64,000 nucleotides of DNA from positions 155,450 through 219,449 of the forward strand of contig JAPJBO010000342.1 of NCBI GenBank assembly GCA_030068145.1, in the 5' to 3' direction. The notes under the pieces were generated by a model, which was given only the letters and a program-made list of their open reading frames with translations, ran no database searches and was not told the origin of the DNA. Source of the stretch: Diplonema papillatum (taxonomy: Eukaryota; Euglenozoa; Diplonemea; Diplonemida; Diplonemidae). Made by a program: the position numbers and the translations under genes. Every line of letters starts with the position of its first letter. Position 1 is the stretch's first letter. This document shows, piece after piece, positions 21,701-33,639 of the stretch.

Positions 21701-24700
21701 CCGGCTTGGTCTTCCCCACCTTCTTTTTCTCGCCGCAGCAGAACACCCGGCAGCAAACGAGCATGGCGACAAGCACAATAGCGACAGCGAGCACGATGAA
21801 GATCAATGCAGTCTGACTGACCTCCTCTGGATCTGTCGGGTCAAACGCGCCGCCTATCCGACGATCCTCTGCCGCCACGGTGGGCACCGGCGTATCACAC
21901 GCGTGATTATCCACTCCTTCTCGAAAGCTGGCGAGTTCAAAACAGACCGGCCCTGACTTCAGACAGAGGACAACCGAGTGACGAACGGGTATCTGCAAGA
22001 AAAAAACGCCTTGCAGCCCGGGGCCCACGGGAAGGGTGACGGTGGCGTTTGCGAAGAAAGCCTCGCGGTGGACAGGCAAAGGGAGCTCGAACCAAGGTGA
22101 AAGGCCGTAGCAGCAGTGGTCAGACGATGGGTCGCCGGTTTGTAGGGTGATCGCAGAGTTGTTCGGGAGAAGCCTCGGGAGGGTTGGGGGAGGCGAAACC
22201 ATGACTTCGATCGTTGTGCAGGCCGAGATGTTGGCGGGCACAATGCTGACCGCAAAGTCCTCAGAGGGTATCACGCCCCTTGCAGCGAAATACACGCCTG
22301 TCGCCTTTCCGACTTCCACGCAGGCGCGCCACATCCCAGGTGGGAGCGAGACGCGCACCAACGTGTCGCCTGAGACGCTACGGATAAGCGCTTCCCCATC
22401 GACCACCCATACAATCCCAGCCTCGCTGCTGTCACACGCCACTGCAGAGGTCGCCACAGGTGCCGCCACAGAGGCCGCCGAGACTTGCGGAGTGGTGCGC
22501 TGGAAGAACACCTTCGCACCACTCTGCATTCCTCCAGTGATGACCACCGGTGTAGGGTATCCAGCTACGAACACGTCTAAGGACGGGAGGACGGTGGCGA
22601 AAGCCCAATCATACGAGACAGACACAGTGCCTACATGGCTGTACAGCGGTGTCTCTGAAGACGCGCTTGACACACAAATGAGCACCGAAGGAGTGAACGT
22701 AGTATTGTCAAGGGAAAAGGTGAAAACACCGGCGGACGAGACGAGGGTCGGTCCAACTATGGACCCTGCACTGGTATTCTGATCGCAGGCATCCTTCTGC
22801 AAGGTGACGAGCCACTGATTCCCGGGAGCAGTGGGGAACACAATGGCGCCGGTGCTGCCCGCCGTGTAGTCCACAGAAAAGTCAGCGGCCGGCTTCTCGA
22901 AAAAAGATCCAAACTCCAAAATGGGACCTTCGGCGGCAACGCCGGCAAACCGTCCCGGCACTTCGATACATATCCGATACCGTCCTTCTTCCCTGGCCAT
23001 GAAATCGTACGGGTTCGCTACAAGCTCTTCTTCACGGTCTACGCAATCCGCATTCGTCGCATCCGCAACTACTGGGACGACCCTGAAATACACCTCACTA
23101 GGCAAGAGGTCTGCGTGTGACTCCGCGCTAATTGTGACACTGCCGAACACAACGGGATCTTCACTCGAAAGATTCACCACGGGAGGTGGCCACACGTAGA
23201 TCCTTCCGCTGGGCTGATCGGAAAGACACGTCCAGAGGATGTCAGCTGCTACGGGGATGCTGACGTGCGCTGTGGCGTTTACGATGGGTGCCGCGAAGAG
23301 TAAAGGACCGGTGCAGTTGGGTGTAGTTGAAAAGGCCAGGGTCCCCGAACTAACAGGAAGGCGGGAAACGGTGTGGGGTGACGCAGTGCAGCAGAGCAAC
23401 GCTGTAAAAGACTGGGATATCTCGAAGGCCAAACCAAGGACCGAAGCGATGCGAACCCAGTTCGACGCGTCCTTCGTCTCCGCGCAGACGAAAAACTCGC
23501 CTACCATCCCGGGTCCGAAAGAGAATGACGCGCTTCCGTCGGCATCGAGAACAACCGCGTCTTCGTCCTGATGAAGGTCGTTGCAGGATGGGTCCGTCGC
23601 AAGTCGAAGCCGTTCGCTGTAATTCTCTGGATCTGGTACCTTGACGAGCACGTCACCTCCCTCAACGGGTACTTCGTCAGGCGACACAACCGCCGGTAAC
23701 ACAACGACCGCACTTACCTTCCCCACCTCAGCCCATTCCTCGTCCTCCGTCTCGTTCCCCACACTCTCTGCGGTAACACACGCAACAAACACTCCCGCCC
23801 TCGGCAACACTACGTCCAGCTCTAAATTTCCCGTGCTCACTGGAACCGGTCCCCACTCAACTGCATCGTCCGCGCATGATGCTCCTTCAGCCATCAGTCT
23901 TAATAACCCAGCAGACTGGAGATGGCCCAAACGAACGCGATCTGGTGCGCCCACGGCAAAAGTTGACGCGGAAAGAAACTCCCCAACACGGTACCGCCCG
24001 AGCGGTAAAAAGGAATCGGCAGTCAGGCGATACGTGCCACACAGCACAACCTGCGTCCCCGAAGCGACATCCAACGTAAAAGCCACGCCGGTGGAGAAAA
24101 TGACAGATTGGAGCTGGCCTCCGGTGACCGTGTTGTTCCCTCCTCCGTTGCAGGACGGCGCGTCGGCCATGACAAAGAGCTTGCGGCCAACCCCATTGGC
24201 AGGCAGGGTCGGCAGTATAATAACCCAAGGAACTAAACGACGGGGGGCTGCTGAAGAACCTTGGACGGGAACTACTGCAGGTATGGGTAGCACGTGCATG
24301 GCCCCAATTGGAACAACCACGTTCGGTTGGATCGACGAAGATGCAATAAGACCGCACACTGTAACAAAGAGTGTATCAGTCGGCAAGTTGGAAGGCAGTT
24401 TTGCGGTGAAGATACCGTCCGCACCGAGAGACTCTTGGTTTGTGTACTCATCTGAGCACGTTGGTCCGGCCAGCCACACGACTTCCACCCCGACTGACAC
24501 AGCATTTTCCGTTTCGATTGTCGCCATATCCGGGGAATTCAAGAACATCTCCTCTGGTGCAACCACCGAGAGAGTCCGCACTGGGTAGTCAGCAAGAGGA
24601 ATCCACAATGCAGCTTGTCTGACGCAAACGAAGAGCCTCGCATTTTGTGGCAGGCTCGGCCCGAAACTTGGAGCCCTGCCCGGCACGATGAAACTCACAG

Positions 24701-27380
24701 TACGCATCGAAGGGATGGCCTGGTCGCTAGCGGAGTCCGGAACAGCTGCTTCGCACGACTCGTCAGCAGCGACGCGCACCTTCAAACCGACCTCGGCAGT
24801 GGCTCCAAAAGTGACGGTGAACGGGACCCACTCTGTGATCACGCGATTGTCAACCCCCGGGACCACTGTCATGCTGACTCCGTCCTCTCCGGGGGCGGGA
24901 ACCGGCGGCAAAATCACGATAGTCACCGGACGCAATGCTTTGAACACGCCTGCGCGGACCCAGCCGGCTAAGTTGCGAGACACGCCAAGCGATTGCAAAT
25001 AGGATGAAGTGGATACCTGCACACACAGTGTCACGTTCTCGTTCTGAACGGGAACAGAGAACGACGCTTGTTGATCCGTTGTTGTTTTTCCAGCGTGCAA
25101 GATCACTCCGGGATCTCGAGTGGAATTGAAGTAGAAGGAAGCGAGAGAAGAGCAATCGGGCGCTGCTGATTGACGCGCGACAAAAAAGGTGCGCTCTTGC
25201 GCGGTGTTGGCGGGCGGCGCATCCGACGTGAACGACAGGTCGTTGAATAACGGCCAGCTAACAAGGCTGAAGGATTTCGTTACATTTGTGACCAGCTCTC
25301 CGAAGTTGACTCCCGTTCGGTGCACAGTAATTGACCCATTGAGACCAATCCATTCAAACCTCGCAGACCCAAACGCCGTGCTGTCAACACACACCGAAAA
25401 GACTGAAGCGGCAGACGCCCGACGCGACAGCTCAACTGAATCTCGTGACAGTGACGCTTCGTCAAGCTGATCTTCTGAGGGCTGAAAAAGCACAACGCCT
25501 CCCTCGGCGACTGTACTACTAGGATACCCCCACGGATGTCCGCGGACATCGTCACCTGGGCAGGAACTGTTCACCCCAGGTACGAACACCACTTTGGCCC
25601 CTTTTGACACCCCGGAGCTCATCAACAAGGCTGTCGGAACGCCTTCGATGGCATGATACGGCAAAAACGAGTACCTTTCCGCCACGGTGATGGAAGCCAG
25701 CCGAACCGAGGGCGGGTATCCCGTGCATAAGTCCCATGATCCCAACTCGGAAAAAACCACGCTCTTGCCGGATGTGCCCTCTTCGGCCAGTGGCTTGGTT
25801 TCGACCGAGAAAAACTTCGACAGGTCCGTAGTGCGAATGAGGCAAGCATTGTCGACCACGGGACTGCGGTAAACGAACGTAAGATTCAGCCCCTGCTGAG
25901 GGGTCGCTGGGTCAAATTCGAAATGATAGTCGCGGTGCTGAATAACAGCGCCCCGCTGCGTGAGATCGTAACTGCGGACAGGAGCTGAACCGGCAGCAAT
26001 CCATCGACTTGCATCGGCGGACTGCACGCAGATCGTGTAGTTGCCAGGGGGAATGTACAAGTGGAAGGAGGCGACACCTCCTGTAGCTCGGACCTTGTCC
26101 GTCAGAAACTGATAGCACGCCGTCGTCGCAGCGATGGCCACCAACGCTTCCGAAGGAGCGCCGCCTCCTATGGCCACAGTTGCCGGAAGCCCAGTGACGG
26201 CTTCGTCGCCTGGCATCGATAGTGACGCTATGAAATGTTCAGAGACCGTCAGGACGCCTTCGGTCAGAACGAAACTGCCTGTCGGCTTCTGGACGCACAC
26301 GTAGTAGGGACCAGGGGAAATAAATGTGAACGAGGCGACATAGGAGGTCGTCGTAACCGGTCCGAGGACAACGGTGCTCTCGCAGGATGCCGACAAGTGG
26401 AAGGTAACGCGAGTCGAAGGCGTGCGCATTGCTCCACCAAAAAGAATCGTTTCGACGCTGCCATATAGGACGGTTGTCGGCGAGAACGAGTAAGACTGGA
26501 CGGTAAGAACGCCGTCGGCAGGGACAAAAAACCCGGAATAAGGCGGCACCTCGACGCAAACGGAATACTGTCCGCGGGGTATGTCGACGAGGGACGTCGA
26601 GGCGATGGAGCCGAATTCGCCAGTCATTGCGACCGGGTTAGCTAGAACGAAGCTCGCGGACGAGCGGCAGCTGCTTTGCGTGGAGAGCGTCGAGAAGGAA
26701 TACTCAGCGACGCCCTGCGTGTCGATTTCGATGTCGACTACGTCGTTCATCAGCGCCGACGCTGGGAAAAAGGAAAAGCTCTCGGACACCGTGATCACCC
26801 CCAGGTTCAACCACACGCCAGTTGCCCACTCCGCGCAGACATATCCGCCCCGGGAAGTGAACACGAACGAGACTGAGTTCGTTTCCTTGTCGAGCACCGC
26901 CGGGTCGACAACAAAGAACCCGGCGTCGCACGATAGCCGGCTGCAAATCGCGACTCTACCACTCTCAAACTCGCGGGACAGCTCCATGAGTGTGCGCTCG
27001 CCGAGAAAAGCGTGCTTCGGAATGAATGCGAGCTCTGCTACCTCAACCACACCCGCGCTTGTCAAGATCATGGCTCCATCGTTCACGCACACCTCAAACG
27101 TACCGAACTCGTTCAGCGTGAACGCGGCGCTCTGGACGGAGTCAGCAGAGCGGTACTCGCCACCTAGAACTTCAACGCCTTCTCCACAAGACCCCGCAAT
27201 TATCGCTATTTCGCCGACATCGCCTCCCGATACGACTACCTCGAACATCACGCCTTTTACAAGTTTTCCAGAGGATATCTGGTAGCTGTACCCTCTGACC
27301 GCTTCGCTGTGTGTGCATCCGCACAGGATCGCGCACACGGCCAGCCTCGTGAAGATAGCGCATCCCTTGTTCAAGGACAT
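15726..27380 (-). CDS. Giant single-pass membrane protein: repeat ectodomain, low-complexity tail, C-terminal coiled coil (4 exons, ~3,509 aa)
   Basis: Exons: 27380-17596, 17195-17081, 16847-16651 and 16158-15726. Phases match at all joins; donors are GTACAC, GTATGC and GTATGC, and every acceptor ends ACAG. Total 10,530 nt. A signal peptide (TRLAVCAILCGC) begins the protein. Residues ~30-1850 are about seventeen divergent ~105-110-residue beta-sandwich-like repeats with a GxYxVCV motif, followed by a GVLTVxxxxSFxP linker. The TM is at ~1855-1880 (TALIFIVLAVAIVLVAMLVC), then a Cys/Lys stop-transfer (CCGEKKKVGK). The ~1,080-residue cytoplasmic middle is Ser/Pro/Gly-rich, with a mucin-like repeat (SIPANSVGGVSPSWTAAA) and a Gln/Pro tract (LQAQPQAPLQSQLQ). 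Residues ~2965-3509 form a long charged coiled coil, completed by exons 2-4. Probably a surface receptor or adhesin tied to the cytoskeleton; ligand unknown. Confidence 0.88.
16159..16650 (-). other. Intron 3 of the giant membrane-protein gene, with 27-base A/T tract
   Basis: 492 bp with donor GAAG/GTATGC and acceptor GAAAACAG/AG. A 27-base homopolymer (A on plus, T on minus) lies at 16284-16310, upstream of the acceptor, and with CCCTTTTCCCCCTTTCACACC forms the pyrimidine-rich stretch. Splicing joins phase 2 to phase 1 without a stop. Confidence 0.8.
16848..17080 (-). other. Intron 2 of the giant membrane-protein gene
   Basis: 233 bp, phase 0. Donor TATAGA/GTATGC, acceptor CCCGACAG/CGC. The flanking exons both encode charged coiled-coil sequence, and read-through would stop shortly after the donor. 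Confidence 0.8.
17196..17595 (-). other. Intron 1 of the giant membrane-protein gene
   Basis: 400 bp. Donor CAGAG/GTACAC, acceptor CTCGAAAACAG/GG. Splicing replaces a non-helical 27-residue read-through tail ending at 17514 with EHEELSLRVAEDKRNVAQER, continuing the coiled coil. The interrupted codon is Arg. Confidence 0.82.
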
Positions 27381-29297
27381 AGTCTGCCTCTAACAACCGC
27401 GGAGAGAGGCATGCACCTAACCCAAACGGAATACCCCACGCACTGGCCCTCCCTGATGTGTACGTGTCCTGTTTTTACGCGTTGTGTGATTAAAGAGTAG
27501 AGAACCAACTCGCCGCGAGTGCCGCGACTCGAAGCCGGACTGCATATATTCACGCAGACGCTGATCGGGGTTTTCTTGCTGGAGTCAAGGTGCTTTTAAG
27601 CTTGCCATAATGGGAACGAGTTCTGATGGAAGAAGTGAGCAACGGGCTAGCTGGAAGAAGGATAAGGAGACCAGACCAGACAAAAAGAGCATCTTTTCTT
27701 GGGCGCGAAGCCGAAGTCGCCGCAGGAGACGTGCTGGCATGCCTCTGCGGCCAATCAAAACGATTTTACGCCTGGAGCAGTTCTGCATCTTTGCTGCATG
27801 GGTCAGCGAGAAACGCGGTTTCACGAGGAAGGTACAGGTGATATCGACACAACACCAGTCGACTCAACCACCCATTACTGCATACGTTCCGTCGCGGCAC
27901 GTAGCAGAGCACTCTGTACACAGCGCATTACTAAAGTATCGTGATTTTGTTGGCTGGTGAGTGCTACCCCAGTTTCATGTCAAGATCACGAGAAATGAAA
28001 TGCGGAAGTGTGTGACTCTGGGAGTGTCCTTGTGGTTGGGTGGTCCGAGGAACCGTTGTCTTCAACGTTCGGTCCATTGAGGGGCGACGGACACAGTTTC
28101 ACTTCTGCTTGGCGACCTTCCCGGCAACAAGATTAAAATTTCTTGACCGATAGTCAGGTCGCTAACAGGGTTTAAGTGGGGCGAGCTAGGGGCGAGCGGA
28201 CGAGTTGGCGCATCGGGAACCAGCCAGGCGGACGTGTGGACAAGCGTCAATATTGTCGGAAGACTTGGTTGAAATTGATTGCGACGGAGGCGAAAGTCTA
28301 TTGCTGGGGTGTGTTTCGAAGCGAACATGGCGCCCACAAGCTTGGAGCGTGGAGAGAAGTCAAAACGAACAGCAGCACCATACGTCTAGCTGAAAGCTGA
28401 GCCAGGATTATCCTGGAATTCGACCAGAACAATAAATCTTCGCAGGCCATCCTCGGAGAGTTTCTCCAAAGGATGCAGGAGTAGCCATGACATAATAATA
28501 AGCAGACTTGCAGGCACGGAAGACCGTATCTGAGGCAGCTCTGCAAAGCTATGCTGCACATTCTGTGCTGTAGCTACAAATCAGGGCGAGTGCTCTGATA
28601 AGAAACACGGAGCTATGTTTTGCTAGTTTACTTCTAGAACACTTGTTCTCTGGTGTCGAAAGGAAACAGTCTGGAAATTGAGTGGTTGGTAAATATATAC
28701 GTGGAGGTCAGACTAATACAGCATTGCTTGTCGGTGCACAGTTCCTTCTCGTCTCGTTTTGTCAGTTCTTAGAAGATGACCGCACTTTGAACGATCCCAT
28801 GCACGCAAGTGGCCGAGAGGCATGAAACTGCTAAGACTGCACATGACTGGCTTCGAGACTCGCTACCCGCATCTCACCTTCGATATCTGCAGTGGCAAGC
28901 CTCTAGTTCATGAGACAGGTACCCATCTGGTCAAAGCCTTGAAAGCTCGAAACTGCACGATCTGCTGAAGCTCCAAATAGACTAGTTGTTGTGAACCGCA
29001 AGGTTTGTGTCGAAGGCAACTGTGACGTGATCGCAGTACGAGGACAAGCCCGATCATGTGAGCCCAGGAACGTGTATTTTCGCTGAGCCGAGCCGAGGCA
29101 TGTAAAACAAGAAGATCAGAGCAGTTCCGGAAACGGGGCGTCCGGAGGTTTATCGCGCCGATTTCCGCAAGTTGGTATCGGCATAGGCCGCAATAGCGAC
29201 GAACACATGCTACAGACTGAACGCTGCGGCTAAGCTGTGAATCGTTCGCAAGCCGACGATGAGCTGGGCGGTGCCGACAAGACCACCGTGGCACGCC
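27381..29297. other. Intergenic region upstream of the giant gene
   Basis: The minus strand just before the ATG at 27380 reads CTCTCTCCGCGGTTGTTAG, a pyrimidine-rich run ending in AG that could be a trans-splice or cis acceptor. The rest shows only short frames without recognisable content; the ~128-codon minus-strand frame at 28908-29294 is probably 3' flank of the zinc-finger gene. Confidence 0.45.
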
Positions 29298-29753
29298 CTA
29301 CTGTATTGGACAGTCTTTCTTCATCCGGACGCGAGCGTTGCGGGGTTGTGGACCCTTTGGCTTCATCTCATGGGCAATATACACACGATCAAGCTTTTCA
29401 ATGAACTCCCGCGACATGTCGACAAATGCCTGATCAGATCGCAGGACCAAGCCGAGCCTGAGGCTCTTCTCCTCAGACCGTAGTTCTCGAAGCAAATCGT
29501 CTTGTATAATTGAGACAATGCATTGGCGTGTTTGTTCTTCAAGTCGCCGTTCCGCATTTTGTCGCCGATCAGCGTCACGTCTCAGTATCCGAGCAGCCAG
29601 TGCAGAATCGGTGATGCGCGCCTTCTTCGAACGGCACTTTATGCAATGTGAATCGTTGCACCCATTGACGGTCCCACATCCTCGTACGGCGCACTGCCAC
29701 GTGTACCCTTCGTCGTCAGATGAGCTGCTGTCATCGTCGAAAACGTTCGCCAT
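29298..29753 (-). CDS. Small RanBP2-type zinc-finger protein
   Basis: 151 residues from the ATG at 29751-29753 to TAG at 29298. I chose this ATG rather than an upstream non-ATG extension because MANVFDDDSSSSDDEGYTW is a plausible acidic N-terminus. Residues 19-40 match the RanBP2 finger as W-x-C-x4-C-x3-N-x6-C-x2-C (W19, C21, C26, N30, C37, C40); the usual first spacing is x2, here x4. Such fingers bind ubiquitin, RNA or Ran in other proteins. Residues ~50-120 are charged and probably helical (RRDADRRQNAERRLEEQTRQ). The tail is basic. The partner cannot be told. Confidence 0.75.
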   Translation of the reverse strand: MANVFDDDSSSSDDEGYTWQCAVRGCGTVNGCNDSHCIKCRSKKARITDSALAARILRRDADRRQNAERRLEEQTRQCIVSIIQDDLLRELRSEEKSLRLGLVLRSDQAFVDMSREFIEKLDRVYIAHEMKPKGPQPRNARVRMKKDCPIQ

Positions 29754-31439
29754 TTTGTAAGAGAAATCTTCTTTAGACCACCCGCTCCTTCCTAACGGCG
29801 GGGATCGACACACTACAGCTGGCGCTACGATTGCACTCACTCGCTTTGAAGATAGAAGTTGGACAGAGCCCAAGGCTTTGCCGGGTTTCTAGAGTCTGCA
29901 AATACCTGATCCGTACCCGTTCTTTCTTCGACTGTGCTGCTCAGGCAATCTGATGCAGTTCAACAACAAATTTTGGAGAAAGATAGATCCGCAGCTGTCT
30001 TACCGTGACATTGCTGTCTGTCCCTTCATGAAACAGTGGTTTGTCCTATGAGGGTCCAGGGCTCTCAAGGAATTCAAAACACGTTCCTCGCCCTGGCGTA
30101 TGCGCGTGGTTTTCCTCCATCAGGGTCACTGGTCTGGGAAGGCATCATTTGACTGCTGCCCCTCGGCGGTGACGTGATGGAGCACCTGAGTTTCGCCGGA
30201 TCGCGAGACTCTTCAATCCGCTACCCAGCCTCTTCAGTCGCTACGGAATCCCCCCATTGATCAGCCTGTGGGGTTGGTGTCGCTCTTTCCACTTAAGAGC
30301 TGGTCACTTGGCCTTTCTCATGAATAAAGTTGGAGAACAGGAAGGTGGACTTTCCGGATTGTTGTTGAATGCGGGACGAAACGGAGAATAACCAGGCAAG
30401 GTTGTTCGTGCTGTATTGCATCAACTGAACAGGCTAGTAGTAGGTCATGCCAAGACTGGAACCCGCGCGGGAAATGCGCGTTTCTTCAGTATGCGGCGAA
30501 CGAACGAACACAGATCAGATTTCAACTGGAACATAGCGAGCTCTAACGGAACGTCTTGGGGTTCCCCATGCTACTGGCGCACTGCCACAATTCGAGGATT
30601 GGCCAGGGGAATCCGAGTCAGCTCCGAATAACCTTGGCATTGCAACTAAGGAACTGCGGACATGGTGGCCGAAAGAGTCGACATTCCTGAACAATCCTTG
30701 ACAAGGAACAAAGGTCACGGCAACACCGTTCAGCCTGGAGGACAAACTGCTCACTAGCCCCGGTGCCAGTACGGACCCGGCCTACTTTTTGACGTCTTCA
30801 AAGTAGTAGGCGTACTTTTCACCCATCAGGTTAATGATCAAGTCGTATACCTGTGTATTATTAGATCGAAGCTACAGCAGGTAGAACCTTTTTAACGTTC
30901 ATGTATTTCAGCATGAGTCAGGGCCCCGGTCACCTCATCCCTCGCCACCCCACCCAATCCTCATCCACCCCCACCTCTGTACCACCCACTGTCCTACGGT
31001 ACGAGCATTCGAACCTTCAGAAAACTGCTTGACACGTTGGTGTCAAAACTGACTGAAAGGGGAGCAGTGATCTGCTCATTTTGTTCGAAACATTCCACCG
31101 TGAGAATAGCTAAAAGTGAAGCGCCCTGGCTCGCAGTCCACGCTCTAGTCATATTTTGGCAACAGCCTGCAAAAAGCTGCTGCTGTTCGATACCTCACGA
31201 GCACAGAGCGAGGAGACACTCTCAGCAGTGCTCCCGCTAAGAAAAGCTGGTGTGTTATGACACCAAAAACTATTTTTCAAAAAACACCCGGCAAAAAAGG
31301 CCCGAAAAAAGACCGGCTGCAACCGACCACCGTGGCATTGAGTAGGAGTGCAGGTGGGCTAATCGCAACAACAGTTCAGCAGGAAAGAGGGACTCTCGTG
31401 AACAAAATGCCCGGACAAAAGCGAAGCTGTCAGGATAAA
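29754..31439. other. Intergenic region, nothing identified
   Basis: No domain-bearing frame, structured RNA or clear repeat is seen on either strand. It ends where the SINE-like repeats begin. Confidence 0.4.
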
Positions 31440-31680
31440 GTGCGGGAGAAGCAAAGCAAAGTTCGGGTGACAGCAAAGTTCGGGCAAAGCCAAGTTCTGG
31501 CAAAGCAAAGTTCGGGCGTGGTAGACCGGGGTGAACAGCAAACCGCGAGATGTTGAGAAACTCTGCAAAAAACGCCAAATTTGGCACAATAGACCAACAA
31601 CCCCCGAATATCATTTCGACCTGAAAAGTGTCCTCGGCCGGGTTCGAACCCGGGAGAGTGAACAGTGCAAGCAGCCTTCA
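31440..31680 (-). mobile_element. SINE-like element copy A: tRNA-like head, body, minisatellite tail
   Basis: On the minus strand: a head with B box CCCGGGTTCGAACCCGG (about 31632-31648), then a body starting CCGAGGACACTTTTCAGGTC and containing GAGTTTCTCAACATCTCGCG, then a tail of GAACTTTGCTTYGCCC-type units (about 31440-31545). A second, plus-strand head with the same B box at about 31693 points the other way, so this may be two head-to-head copies. Confidence 0.65.
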
Positions 31681-31737
31681 GGGCTTGAGGTCCCGGGTTC
31701 GAACCCGGGCGAGGCACTTTTCCGGTCGGGTGAAGCT

Positions 31738-32330
31738 AAGCTCTGGCGAAGCAAAGTGGCGATGCAAAGTTCTAGCGAAGCAAAGTTTGGGCGATGCAAA
31801 GTTCTGGTGAAGCAAAGTTCGGGCGAAGCTAAGCAAAGTTCGGGTGAGGCTAAGTTCTGGTGAGGCTAAGTTCTGGTACGGGCAAAGCAAAGCAAAGTTC
31901 GGGCAATGCTAGCAAAGTTCTGGTTGGTGAAGCAAATTTCGGGCAAGTTCTGGTAGACTGGGTGACCAATAACCGCGATAATAAAGGCTACAAAAAGCTA
32001 CAGGAGGCGAAGCTAAGTTCTGGTGAAGCAAAGTTCGGGAGAAGCTAAGCTGAAGGTCGGGCGATGCTAAGTTCTGCCTGCACTTCTGGTGAAAGCAAAG
32101 TTCGGGAGAAGCAAAGTTCAGGCGATGCTAAGTTCTGGTAGACTGACTCAAATTACCCAAGGGGACCCAAAAACCGCGAGATACTGAGAAACTCGGCAAA
32201 AACGCAAATTTCGGGCACATTCGACCCCGAAAACCAACAAACCCCGAAATTCGTTTTGACCGGAAAAAGGTCCTCGGCCGGGTTCGAACCCGGGCCTCCA
32301 GGCCTGAAGTACTAAATACCCGGTGCCGAG
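31738..32330 (-). mobile_element. SINE-like element copy B
   Basis: The minus-strand head contains CTTCAGGCCTGGAGGCCCGG followed by GTTCGAACCCGGCCGAGGAC (about 32270-32320). The body (about 32158-32270) shares TTTTTCCGGTC, AATGTGCCCGAAATTTGCG and GAGTTTCTCAGTATCTCGCG with copies A and C. The tail array of 15-bp units (GAAGCAAAGTTCGGG on plus) covers about 31738-32150. Confidence 0.7.
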
Positions 32331-33639
32331 TCACGGGTCGAAAAACCCCTGGATCGAGGGAATTGACTAGATAATAGTTTTGACCCTAAAAAAGTGCCCC
32401 CGGGCTTCGCCCGCGGACCCCCCAAAAAGTGGGGTTGGCTCGATAGAGCTAATAGCATACCTCTAGTCTCGGAAAATCTGTAGCTAATATCCTGCCAGGG
32501 CTTACGCACATGGCTTCCGATGCTTTTGGGCTCAAATTTAATTTAATTCACATGCGGAACGTGCGGAAAAGATCCAAAAAGGTGGGGAAAAAAACTTTCC
32601 GAGTTTCAGGCAGGAGCCAGAAAAGGGTCCAGGTTGTAGTCTGGTAGGGAGAGGCTGCCCCCAACCTGCCATATTTGGGCCGCCAAGTCCACATCAGCAT
32701 TCCACCTACTATTTTCCAAGAAGCAATCATGTGCTTTGTTCCTCTTTTCCCCCTTTGAAACGTCCTGCCCACTCTTTACCTGAAAACAAGTATGCGTTGC
32801 AAACATTTACGCACTTTTTCCTTCGTGTTCTTGCAGGAGGTCCGCAACAAGCCGATAGATCCCGTGGCACCAAGCCAACTGCACAAAACCACGAAGTCCG
32901 CAAAGTGAGCGTTCTTGATTAGAGTGAAAGCTCGTAAGTAAGTTAATATACACTGCTCGATGGTCGCTTCACACTGCCGCACATCAACCTGCTCATCCTC
33001 CTTGGCTGTCAGCTGAGGCCTCTGCCCCTTGCTTCATTGAAGGCGTCCGCGGTCAGGCATATTAGTATTGCCTCACAGGTTGATTAGCCAGGCCAAAAGA
33101 CACATCCCAGGAGAAAAGAATCGGGGCAGGTTGACATTTACATGAGCCCTCTTCACAGTCCATGATCGCAAGCTGGGACCGGTGCCAGAGGAACAAACAC
33201 GTGTTGGTTTGGCGGGACACAGTTCGTGGTCTACAAGGCGAAATGAGAGCAAGACTTCGTACAAGAACCTCAAGAAAGCCCATTTTTGCTTATTGTGTGT
33301 GCTAATGGTCCACGCAATCAGTCGATGGATTGTTGCCCGACTCGGATGTAGGACGGACCCACCCTTCGGTCCAAGGTCTGGACGGAAATCCTGACTGTGA
33401 CAAAGCAATGATGGTAGGGGGCTGACCTTACACACATGTGAGTGCAAATTTTAATGCGGAAACACATGCGGAAAACACGTGCGGAATTCCACACGTACGG
33501 AAAATCACAATTGTATTCACGCGGAATTCCGTACGTTCCGCATGCGGAACGCAAGGCCTGAATTCGTAAATTAAGTACGTGCGCTCGGCTAAGGCCGGCG
33601 CGTGGCGAGACTGGAGGCAGCAGTTAAAGTTCGTGAGTT
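32331..33639. other. Region between SINE-like copies, no gene
   Basis: Contains a GC hairpin CGGGCTTCGCCCG at about 32402 and a cluster of GTGCGGAATTCC/CATGCGGAA motifs at about 33455-33550. No open frame is convincing. Confidence 0.4.
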
